Under the pieces are notes generated by a model. That model did no database searches, was not told the DNA's origin, and worked only from the letters and a program-made list of their open reading frames with translations. Shown here piece after piece: positions 8,575 through 15,166 of a stretch of 64,000 nt of DNA (position 1 is the stretch's first letter; each line of letters starts with the position of its first letter). This stretch comes from CAVRGQ01 sp963720785. GTDB lineage: Bacteria > Actinomycetota > Acidimicrobiia > IMCC26256 > DASPTH01. The DNA lies in contig CAVRGQ010000009.1 of the NCBI GenBank assembly GCA_963720785.1, forward strand, positions 372,001 through 436,000. Direction: 5' to 3'. The translations under genes and the position numbers were made by a program.

Positions 8575-9760
8575 TCAGTCCGGTACCCAACGGTAGACGG
8601 AGGCCTCCGTCGGGATCGTGACGCCAGCCGGGACCCGGTCCCCCGGATTCGGGGCGAGGTACCCTACGACGGCGTCGACCGCCCAGACGGGATGGGTGCC
8701 GGAGGTCTCGGTCGGTGGATCTGCGAGCACCCGCCAAGTGTTCGTCGCCGGGCGGTACGCCACTGCGCTCCCGGCTCCGCGGTCGTAGGGCATCAGCAGG
8801 AGTTCCCGCCCCGTCGACACCGAATCGGTGAGTTGCTGCGCGACGCCCGCCGGCGCGGGCGGCGATGCGGCCCACTGCTGCGTCGTCGCGTCATAGACCA
8901 CGAGGTCGGTACCGAGCTGGCCGCGCACCACCGACCGGTGGTCCATGCACTCCAGTTTGGGCGGCCCGGTGAACGACGCATCGCCGGCGGGTGAGGCCAA
9001 CCATCGCACTGCAGGACCCACCTTCGCCGACCACACCACCGGCCGGGTCGAGCGCATGCCGGTGACCGATGGGTCGGTGGTGATGTCGTCGGCGACCACG
9101 AAGCGGACGGCGTCGTCAGCCATGCACGCCGAATACACGAGCGACGGCATCGGGGCGAGCGACTCCCATCGGTCCCCACCAATGTCGTACCAACGGATGG
9201 CACTCGTGCCCGCGCCGAAGGCCAGGTAGACGACCCGACCCGTCGTCGTGACCCCGAGCACCCGGGCACGCCCGAGGTCGGCGGGAACCGCAATGGCCTT
9301 CCACGACCGGTCATCGAGGTCGTAGACCGCGCCGGCCGGTTGGCCCGGGTCACAGGCGAGGTCCGCTCCGTCCTCGTCGGTCGCGACCGCGCAGGCGATT
9401 CCCGTGACGACGACTTTGCGCCCGGCGACCGCCGCCTGGGCCCCGTCGAGCGGCCAGGGAAGATCCATGTCGGGGAGGCGCACCGCGTCTCCGGTGGCGG
9501 GATCGACGAGGGCCGCGTCTCGTCGCACGGTGAACTTCGAGAAATGGTCCGAACTCGTCGTCCCGCCGTATAGGAACAGCTGGTCACCGGTCCAGGCACT
9601 TGCCGGTTGGAACCGGGCCGGAAAGACCTCGTCGAGGGTTCCGCTGGCCGACGCGACGTCGCTGGACGCGTCATCCTCGGCGCGGCTCTGCCACACGAAG
9701 AACCCGAACCACCCGAGACGACAGGACCACCGCGACCGCCAGCGCTCGTCGGCCGGGCAC
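8575..9760 (-). CDS. Membrane-anchored Kelch-like beta-propeller protein in the molybdenum operon, frame broken near 9718
   Basis: The protein has an N-terminal membrane anchor (ALAVAVVLS then LGWFGFFVWQSR) and a long extracytoplasmic region with at least four Kelch-like blades recognisable by a Y/W-turn pattern: VYDLDDRSWKAIAVP, WYDIGGDRWESLAPMP, VYDATTQQWAASPPAP and YRPATNTWRVLADPP. The anchor and the propeller are in different frames; removing one base near 9715-9723 joins them at about 395 residues. The GTG at 9760 has AGGA six bases upstream and begins eight bases after the fdhD stop. The molybdopterin oxidoreductase follows 22 bases after its own stop. It may tether or scaffold the redox enzyme, but this is inference from position. 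Confidence 0.65.
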
Positions 9761-9767
9761 CGCAGTC

Positions 9768-10610
9768 CTACCGGCCGGCGTCGATGCGCTCGGGCCGGGT
9801 GTACACGTTCGCAGAGTCGTCGCGCAGGAACCCCACCAGGGTCTGCCCGAAGCGCTCGGCCGCCTCCACCGCGAGGCTCGACGGCGCCGACACCGCACCG
9901 ATCACCGGGAACCCGGCGACGGCCGCCTTCTGCACCATCTCGAAGCTCACCCGCCCCGACAGGATCAGCACCTCACCTGCCAGGGGCAGCTGTCGCTCGA
10001 GCAGCGCGTGGCCGATGACCTTGTCGAGGGCGTTGTGGCGGCCGACGTCCTCGCGCAGCGCGAGCAGCTCGCCGTCGGGCGTGCAACGGGCCGCGGCGTG
10101 CAGCCCGCCGGTGGCCTCGAACAGAGGCTGCGCCTCCCGCACGACCGCGGGCAGCCCCACGAGCACCGACCGGGCGACGACGGGTCCGTCGCCAACCGGC
10201 GCACAGTGCTGCTCCACCTGTTCGAGGGTGGCCTTGCCGCAGAGGCCGCACGACGCGGTGGCCGCGAACGCGCGCTCGTGCCCGGTGAGGTCGACCGGGC
10301 GACGCAACTTCACGGTGACGACGTTGTACTCCTGCTCCCCCTCGCCGGCGAGGCAGTAGGCCACCGAGGCGAGGTCGTCGGGGCTGCGCAGGATGCCCTC
10401 GGTGACGCAGAACCCGACCGCGAGCTCGAAGTCGTTGCCGGGCGTGCGCATGGTGACCGCGAGGGCCTGCGGCTCCTGGCCCGGGCCGTGCACCCGGATC
10501 TCCATGGGCTCCTCGGTGACGAGCTTGTCGGGCCGTTCGAGCACCCGGTCGCCCTGCAGCGCGCGCACCCGCACCGAGGTGACGGACCGGCGGGGCGCGT
10601 TGCTGTGCAC
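9768..10610 (-). CDS. fdhD: FdhD, sulfurtransferase/chaperone for formate dehydrogenase
   Basis: The 280-residue protein is FdhD, which passes sulfur from IscS to the molybdenum cofactor before its insertion into formate dehydrogenase. The paired cysteines CGLCGK near residue 133 are the sulfur-carrying site. GNDFELAVGFCVTEGI, EDVGRHNALDKVIG and SGRVSFEMVQKAAVAGFPVIGAVSAPSSLA are characteristic of the family. Length is normal and the frame is intact. Start is a GTG at 10610. The gene lies between mobA and the propeller/oxidoreductase pair, all on one strand. It strongly supports the view that the downstream molybdoenzyme needs a sulfurated bis-MGD cofactor. Confidence 0.95.
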   Translation of the reverse strand: MHSNAPRRSVTSVRVRALQGDRVLERPDKLVTEEPMEIRVHGPGQEPQALAVTMRTPGNDFELAVGFCVTEGILRSPDDLASVAYCLAGEGEQEYNVVTVKLRRPVDLTGHERAFAATASCGLCGKATLEQVEQHCAPVGDGPVVARSVLVGLPAVVREAQPLFEATGGLHAAARCTPDGELLALREDVGRHNALDKVIGHALLERQLPLAGEVLILSGRVSFEMVQKAAVAGFPVIGAVSAPSSLAVEAAERFGQTLVGFLRDDSANVYTRPERIDAGR

Positions 10611-10644
10611 GCTGCCACGCTAACGGCCGCCGGCCCTCTCGGGG

Positions 10645-10679
10645 AGGTCGTCAGGGCAGGTCGTCAGGGCAGGTCGTCG
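10645..10679. repeat. 13-base tandem repeat across the mobA stop codon
   Basis: AGGTCGTCAGGGC occurs at 10645-10657 and 10658-10670 and is followed by a partial third copy, AGGTCGTCG. The repeat covers the TGA of mobA (10664-10666) and supplies its last residues (DDLP). Copy-number change would alter the C-terminus but is unlikely to affect the enzyme core. Confidence 0.75.
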
Positions 10680-11302
10680 AGCCGGCGGGGCCGGCCGCGC
10701 GGTGGTTCGGGCAGGGCGATGCCGTGGCGGGCGGCGTCCTCCGGGGTGTCGACGTCGGCGAACGGATCCCCCGTCGCCACCGGGCCCCACACGGCCTCGT
10801 CGACGACGTCGTGCTCCACGACGTCGAGCAGGTGCCGGAAGGGGCGCAGGCCGGCGACCACCAGCGACCCGGCCGCGAGCATGGCGTCGGCGCCGTAGCG
10901 GGCGCACACGGGTTGCAGCCGCCCGCCGGCGAGGGGGACGACCGTGGGCTCCCCCGGCCACTCAGCGAGGAAGCGGAGCAGCGCCTCGTCGACGTCGGGC
11001 ATGTCGACGGCGAGGAGCAGCGCCGGGCCGTGGTGGCCCCGGGCCCGCAGCTCCACTCCGGCCGCGGCCAGGGCGGCGAGGGGGCCGGCACCGGGCGGCC
11101 GCTCACGCACCGAGGGCAGACCGCTGACGCCGTCGCCCACCTCGAGCAGGGGCCCGTTGCAGACGGCACGGAGCCGGAGGGCGCTCCGGGCCGCCAGCGT
11201 CTCCCCCGTCGCCGGGTCGGCCACCAGACGGGCCTTGTCGGTGCCGAGGCGCCGGCTGCGCCCTCCGGTGAGCAGGATCCCGGCGATCCAATCCGTCGTC
11301 AC
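10664..11302 (-). CDS. mobA: Molybdenum cofactor guanylyltransferase MobA
   Basis: MobA transfers GMP to molybdopterin, making the MGD form used by DMSO-reductase-family enzymes such as the downstream oxidoreductase. The 212-residue product begins with the nucleotidyltransferase loop AGILLTGGRSRRLGTDKA (residues 7-24, variant of LAGGxSxRxGxDK), followed by GPLAALAAAG and the metal-binding LLAVDMPDVD. Start is a GTG at 11302 after a G-rich stretch. It is the first gene of the minus-strand molybdenum operon and is divergent from the ECF sigma gene at 11421. The C-terminal tail is encoded by a 13-base repeat. Confidence 0.9.
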   Translation of the reverse strand: MTTDWIAGILLTGGRSRRLGTDKARLVADPATGETLAARSALRLRAVCNGPLLEVGDGVSGLPSVRERPPGAGPLAALAAAGVELRARGHHGPALLLAVDMPDVDEALLRFLAEWPGEPTVVPLAGGRLQPVCARYGADAMLAAGSLVVAGLRPFRHLLDVVEHDVVDEAVWGPVATGDPFADVDTPEDAARHGIALPEPPRGRPRRLDDLP

Positions 11303-11373
11303 CCCCCGACCGTATTGTCACTGCCGGCGGCCCGGTTGGATGCGCCGGCTTGGATACGGCCGGGAATCGGCGC

Positions 11374-11391
11374 GGATCCGACCAAACCTCG
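11374..11391 (+). promoter_or_regulatory. Candidate shared promoter box upstream of the ECF sigma gene
   Basis: GGATCCGACCAAACCTCG lies 30 bases before the sigma-factor ATG. A very similar box, GGATTCGCCAAACCATCG, lies at 12644-12661 upstream of the 12742 gene. With one small gap on each side the two share GGATyCG-CCAAACC-TCG. Conserved boxes before an ECF sigma gene and a related gene suggest an autoregulated promoter, but two sites are weak evidence. Confidence 0.3.
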
Positions 11392-11420
11392 AAGCAGGCA
11401 GCGGCGTGTTCTCTCTGCAC

Positions 11421-11945
11421 ATGAAGAATGACGACGGCGGCCCTCACGGGTCGGCCGACTTCGACGAGACGTTCAGAGAGCACTACTGGCCGATGGTCCG
11501 TTCACTCGCAGTCGCCTGTGGCGATCGAGAGGCAGCTGCCGATGCGGTGCAGGACGCGTTCACGCGCGCCTATGTCCGCTGGCGGCGAATCTCCCGGTAC
11601 GACCACCCCGCGGGCTGGATCCGTCACGTGGCGCTCAACCGTCTCCGCGACCACTTCCGGCACGAGGCGCGCGGCGAGACGGTGCGCGAACGGCTCCAGG
11701 GCGACGCCACCATGGTGGAGCCGGCGCCCGAGCTCGCCGACGAGGGCCTGGCCATCGCGGTGGCCGCACTGCCCCAGCAGCAGCGGATCGCGGTGTCGCT
11801 CTACTACGTCGAGCAGTTGTCGGTGCGCGAGATCGCGACGTCGATGAAGCTCTCCGAGGGAGCGGTCAAGTACCACCTGCACGCCGGGCGGGCGTCACTG
11901 CGCGAGCTGGTGGACAACGAGACACGGGCGGCAGGGGCTGAGTGA
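11421..11945 (+). CDS. ECF-type RNA polymerase sigma factor
   Basis: The 174-residue protein has only the two sigma domains typical of extracytoplasmic-function factors. Region 2 (about 10-80) includes FREHYWPMVRSLAVACGD and AAADAVQDAFTRAYVRW, contacting core polymerase and the -10 element. Region 4 (about 110-165) has the helix-turn-helix LSVREIATSMKLSEGAVKYHL. A membrane protein starts one base after its stop (TGACATG), the usual arrangement for a sigma factor and its anti-sigma partner. ATG 11421 is used; GTG 11406 is an alternative and neither has a strong RBS. A possible autoregulatory box lies at 11374. The signal and regulon are unknown. Confidence 0.92.
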   Translation: MKNDDGGPHGSADFDETFREHYWPMVRSLAVACGDREAAADAVQDAFTRAYVRWRRISRYDHPAGWIRHVALNRLRDHFRHEARGETVRERLQGDATMVEPAPELADEGLAIAVAALPQQQRIAVSLYYVEQLSVREIATSMKLSEGAVKYHLHAGRASLRELVDNETRAAGAE

Positions 11946-11946
11946 C

Positions 11947-12630
11947 ATGAACGACGAATTCTCCGATCCGCTCGACGACGAGCTGCGCCGCCGCTTCGAT
12001 GCCGCGACGCCGCGCACCCCGTCGGACCCCGACGCCGTCCTCGACACGCTGCGGCCGCAGTTGCGCCGCGCCCGCACGCGCCACCGCGCCGTGATCGGTG
12101 GCGCGGCCGCCGGCTTCGTCGCCCTGATCGCCGTGGCCGGCTTCGCGCTCACCGGTGGCACCTCGAACCCGAACGTGAACACGCCGCCCGCGAACCGCTC
12201 GACACCGCGACCGAGCGTGACCGTCCCGACCGAGATCACGCTCGCGCCGTCACCCGCTCCGGATCCGAACGAGATCAGGCAAGAGGGCACGAACGGCGGT
12301 GGCGCCCGCAACGACACCGGCACCGCGGATGACGGCAGTTCGTCGAACGGCGGCAGCTCGGGTTCGTCGGGCAGCGGCGGCGAGACCGCAACCACGGTGC
12401 CCGCGCCGCAGTCCCAGACGTTCTCGTCGTCGGGCGGTTCGATCACCGTGTCGCTGGCGAACGGCGCGCTGTCACTGACGGGCACGTCACCGGCCGCGGG
12501 CGCGACTGCGCAGGTCAACAAGAACGAGGCGTCTCGCGTGGAGGTCGAGTTCTTCGACGCCGACCACCAGCGGATCTCGCGCATCCGGGTCGACCTGGTC
12601 GACAGCGCGATGGTCCCGACGATCGACTGA
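11947..12630 (+). CDS. Single-pass membrane protein, probable anti-sigma factor
   Basis: The 227-residue product has a short charged cytoplasmic N-terminus (1-46, FSDPLDDELRRRFDAATPRT) and one membrane helix (about 48-68). A low-complexity Pro/Ser/Gly linker follows, then a C-terminal extracytoplasmic domain (about 157-227) starting QTFSSSGGSITVSLANG. Its position one base after the ECF sigma gene suggests that it sequesters the sigma factor, although no classical zinc anti-sigma HxxxCxxC motif is present. The C-terminal domain recurs in the next gene (12742-13438). The role as anti-sigma factor is inferred from synteny and topology. Confidence 0.65.
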   Translation: MNDEFSDPLDDELRRRFDAATPRTPSDPDAVLDTLRPQLRRARTRHRAVIGGAAAGFVALIAVAGFALTGGTSNPNVNTPPANRSTPRPSVTVPTEITLAPSPAPDPNEIRQEGTNGGGARNDTGTADDGSSSNGGSSGSSGSGGETATTVPAPQSQTFSSSGGSITVSLANGALSLTGTSPAAGATAQVNKNEASRVEVEFFDADHQRISRIRVDLVDSAMVPTID

Positions 12631-12643
12631 GCGATTTCTCTCG

Positions 12644-12661
12644 GGATTCGCCAAACCATCG
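12644..12661 (+). promoter_or_regulatory. Second copy of the candidate ECF-linked promoter box
   Basis: GGATTCGCCAAACCATCG resembles the box at 11374-11391 and lies 80 bases before the start of the gene at 12742. If both are read by the ECF sigma factor, the membrane protein at 12742 would be a regulon member. Confidence 0.25.
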
Positions 12662-12741
12662 GTGCGGCCCAGCCGTGCCTCCTCCGTACCCGGCCCGCAC
12701 CCACGGCCCGCCCCACGGCGATTCCCACGGAGGACGCACCC

Positions 12742-13438
12742 ATGACCACCGAGCACCCGATGACCGATCCCCTCGAGCCCGCCACTCCCGCCGAGCCCGC
12801 CACTCCCGCCGAGCCCGCCGCGGTCGAGACCACCATTTCCGCCGAGCCCGTCGCCGTCGCACCGGCGGCCAGGGCCTCCCGCGGCCGCGGCAAGCGCGTG
12901 CTCGCCGTCGTCGCCGGTGTGGCGATGGTGCCCGCCCTCTATGCCGCGGCCAGCGCGGTGACCGGTGGCGGTGAGCGCCCGACCGTGTCGGCGGCGGCCG
13001 GTGCCGACGACACGGCCACGTCGACGCCTCGGCACCGAGGTCGAGGTCGAGCACGGCGTCACCACGGTGAAGCCCGACGACGACGCCACCACGCCGACGA
13101 CGCCCACCACCCCCGAGGCCACGACGCCGACCACGCCCGAGGACAGCACGCCGCCGGCGCCGACCACCCCCACCGTGCCCGACGACTCCACGCCGCCGCC
13201 CGCGGCGCCCACCCCGCAGACCTTCAGCTCCGCGGGCGGGTCGATCAGCGTCACCTTCGCCGACGGCGCCCTCACGCTGAACCGCGTGTCGCCCGCCGAC
13301 GGCTTCACCTCGCAGGTCCACGACGACGACGCCGACCGGGTCGAGGTGCGCTTCTTCGACGCCCAGGGCAAGGAGTGGCGCATCCGCGTCGAGGTCGAGG
13401 GCGGCGCCCTGACCCAGGAGATCACCTTCCACGGCTAG
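12742..13438 (+). CDS. Membrane protein sharing the sensor-like C-terminal domain of the anti-sigma candidate, frame broken near 13025
   Basis: The N-terminus is a Pro/Ala/Glu repeat (PATPAEPATPAEPA) followed by one membrane helix (RVLAVVAGVAMVPALYAAAS, about residues 54-73). A threonine/proline-rich linker of TTP and PTTPE units leads to a C-terminal domain QTFSSAGGSISVTFADGALT that ends IRVEVEGGALTQEITFHG. This domain matches that of the protein encoded just upstream (QTFSSxGGSI, SPA.G.T.QV, RVEV.FFDA, RIRV). The helix and the linker are in different frames; removing one base near 13019-13030 joins them at about 231 residues. A candidate promoter box lies at 12644. It is probably a partner or target of the same signalling system. 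Confidence 0.65.
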
Positions 13439-13485
13439 CGGTGACGTTCCACGGTTGACCGGCCGCCCCTGGCGACCGTGGAAAG

Positions 13486-13554
13486 GCGACGGTGGGAGAC
13501 GCACCGTCGCCGGTGAAGGAGAGGCCGGCATCCGCACCGCGGGTGCCGGCCTCT
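13486..13554. terminator. Two adjacent hairpins between convergent genes
   Basis: The first stem pairs GCGACGGTG (13486-13494) with CACCGTCGC (13502-13510). The second pairs AGAGGCCGGCA (13520-13530) with TGCCGGCCTCT (13544-13554). They lie between the plus-strand gene ending at 13438 and the minus-strand gene ending at 13589, so a bidirectional terminator is the likely role, though neither strand has a long T-tract. Confidence 0.55.
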
Positions 13555-13588
13555 TCAATTCCTGGAACGTCGATCCGGGTGCGGGGAG

Positions 13589-14027
13589 TCAGCTCCCGGC
13601 CGGGGGCCCGCCGGCGTCGGTGGTCGGCGCCAGGCGGTAGCCCACGACCTCCCAGCGACCGCTGCGCCGCCGCGAGGTCGACGCGGTTGAGCACCACGCC
13701 GCCGTCGTGGAGCTCCACCCGGGTGGCAACGATCGCCGCGTCGCCCGCAGTCGCGCTGTCGTCGACCCCGACGCGCTCCGCGAGCCCGGTCATCGCGTGC
13801 TGCTGCGCGTACGCCGCCTTCTTCGCGGCGACGAACTGCGGACGGTCGAGCCCGTCTCGCAACTCACGGCCGGCGAGCGTGTACAGCGACTCGAAGTCGA
13901 GCTTGTCCCACGCGACCTGGTACGCGACCGCGACGTCCTCCGGTTGCGGACCGGGGTCCTTGGCGATGGCGACGATCACCGAGAAGAGCACGACCAGCAC
14001 GAGGATGCCGACGATCGCGGTGACCAT
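13589..14027 (-). CDS. Small membrane-anchored protein of unknown function, frame broken near 13670
   Basis: An N-terminal membrane helix (AIVGILVLVVLFSVIVAIA, residues 4-22) is followed by about 120 residues resembling an NTF2-like accessory domain: DVAVAYQVAWDKLDFESLYTLAG, GLDRPQFVAAKKAAYAQQHA, then RVELHDGGVVLNRVDL. The expected C-terminus (SGRWEVVGYRLAPTTDAGG, ending PPAGS and TGA) is one base out of frame. Removing one base near 13663-13676 gives about 145 residues. It starts 14 bases after the pterin dehydratase gene ends, on the same strand. I do not recognise a specific function. Confidence 0.6.
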
Positions 14028-14040
14028 GACCGTGCGTTCC

Positions 14041-14340
14041 TCAGCCGACCGTGAAGGTGTCGTCGATCTGCGCGGCGAGCGCGAAGTCCTTGGCGCTGAG
14101 CCCGCCGTCGTCGTGGGTCGTGAGCGCGATGCGCACCGTCCGCCACCGGATGTCGATGTCGGGGTGGTGGTTCGCGGCCTCGGCGAGCTCGGCGAGCCGA
14201 CGCACGAACGCGATTCCCTCGAGGAAGCTCGGCGCCTGGTAGCTGCGGACGATCTCGTCGCCCTGACGCTCCCACTCGGGGAGCTCGGCGAGGCGGGCGG
14301 TGACCTGGTCTTCGGAGAGGCGGGCCATCACCCCATTCAA
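14041..14340 (-). CDS. phhB: Pterin-4a-carbinolamine dehydratase-like protein
   Basis: The 99-residue product has the compact dehydratase/DCoH fold, with the diagnostic NHHPDIDIRWRTVRIALTTH (about 58-77) containing the paired histidines and aspartate of the active site. LSAKDFALAAQID follows near the C-terminus. In organisms with aromatic amino acid hydroxylases it recycles tetrahydrobiopterin; in many bacteria that lack them, as may be the case here, its partner is unclear and a link to molybdopterin metabolism has been proposed. Starts at 14340 (ATG) and 14328 (ATG, four residues shorter) are both possible. Confidence 0.88.
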   Translation of the reverse strand: MNGVMARLSEDQVTARLAELPEWERQGDEIVRSYQAPSFLEGIAFVRRLAELAEAANHHPDIDIRWRTVRIALTTHDDGGLSAKDFALAAQIDDTFTVG

Positions 14341-14366
14341 GACCCGCAGCCGCGTCGGCTGCTAGT

Positions 14367-14439
14367 CGGCGGGCCTCGTCGGGTCCAGGGCCACGCGCCC
14401 GGACCGGGACGCGACGAGGCCCGCCGTACGGCGGGCCTC
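14367..14439. repeat. Three-armed inverted repeat beside tRNA-Asn, allowing alternative hairpins
   Basis: CGGCGGGCCTCGTCG (14367-14381) is the exact reverse complement of 14412-14426, and the latter also forms the left half of a perfect 24-base palindrome centred on TA (14416-14439). The middle arm can therefore pair with either flank but not both. The element lies just past the 3' end of tRNA-Asn and before the pterin dehydratase gene, both on the minus strand. It could act as a terminator or processing signal; no T-tract follows. Confidence 0.6.
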
Positions 14440-14443
14440 CGTG

Positions 14444-14516
14444 CTCCGGGGGTGGGGCTCGAACCCACGACATCCTGATTAACAGTCAAGCGCTCTGCCA
14501 GCTGAGCTACCCCGGA
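14444..14516 (-). tRNA. tRNA-Asn (anticodon GTT)
   Basis: The 73-nucleotide cloverleaf on the minus strand has acceptor TCCGGGG/CCCCGGA, D-arm GCTC/GAGC, anticodon loop CTGTTAA with GTT, T-arm GTGGG-TTCGAGC-CCCAC and discriminator G. CCA is not encoded. Its first ten bases overlap the 3' end of the coding region at 14507-15157. Confidence 0.95.
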
Positions 14517-15157
14517 ATGGCCCCACAACTTAGCAGCGCCCGCACGAGCCCCATGATCCGGCGGTGGGTCGCCGAGCAGCTGTAGAGCACGTAGACACAC
14601 CCGTGGACGTGTCGGTTCGATCGGATGGTCGGATCTGCCGCAGCACGGTAGGGAGCTCGGAATTCCGCGACCGGGATGCCCGTGACTTCAGACCAGAACG
14701 CGTGGGCGGCGTCGAGATCGAGGCCCTGGTGCAGGTACACCCGGACCCGCAGTCGACCTTCGTCGATCACGAAGAACCGTCGCAACCAGGCGCAGAAGAA
14801 CCGCACCATCCCGGGGTCGGTGTTGGCGAACTTGACCTCACGATCTCGTTTCGCGCCTTCACCTGCGTAGAGGGCGACCCCGGCCGCGAGGAAGGCTTCG
14901 TCGCCGAGGACCCCGATGCGGGCGATGCCGTCGGCGTTCAGCTCGTCGATCTGACGGAGCTTGGCCTCGTCCGCGGGGTGGGGACGACGGTGCGCGCCGG
15001 TGCGGCGTGGCGACGGGGTGAACTCGACGTCGCGCACCCACACCGACACCGAGGACTTGCTCACCCCGAGCGCGGTCGCGATGTCGAACAGCGTGAGCCC
15101 CTCCGCGCGAAGTTCACGCGCCTTCGCCTGCTCCTCGACCTTGCCGCCGTATCCCAC
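14507..15157 (-). CDS. HTH protein with LAGLIDADG-like C-terminal region, overlapping tRNA-Asn
   Basis: The 216-residue protein begins with a resolvase-like helix-turn-helix (about 8-45, ELRAEGLTLFDIATALGVSK, SSVSVWVRDV). The C-terminal two thirds contains AAGVALYAGEG, which resembles a LAGLIDADG helix, followed by KFANTDPGMVRFFCAWLRRF, HAFWSEVTGIP and HGCVYVLYSCSATHRRI. These features fit the LAGLIDADG-endonuclease-related hypothetical proteins common in actinobacteria. The TAG stop is supplied by bases 8-10 of the downstream tRNA-Asn gene. The GTG at 15157 has TAGG upstream. Endonuclease activity is not shown by sequence alone; a DNA-binding regulator is the main alternative. Confidence 0.6.
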   Translation of the reverse strand: MGYGGKVEEQAKARELRAEGLTLFDIATALGVSKSSVSVWVRDVEFTPSPRRTGAHRRPHPADEAKLRQIDELNADGIARIGVLGDEAFLAAGVALYAGEGAKRDREVKFANTDPGMVRFFCAWLRRFFVIDEGRLRVRVYLHQGLDLDAAHAFWSEVTGIPVAEFRAPYRAAADPTIRSNRHVHGCVYVLYSCSATHRRIMGLVRALLSCGAIPG

Positions 15158-15166
15158 ACGACGAAC

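Noticed and set aside
14444..15157. tRNA-Asn as an integrative-element attachment site with a full island
   Set aside because: No integrase, no direct repeat of the tRNA 3' end and no island-like composition are seen; flanking genes are ordinary.
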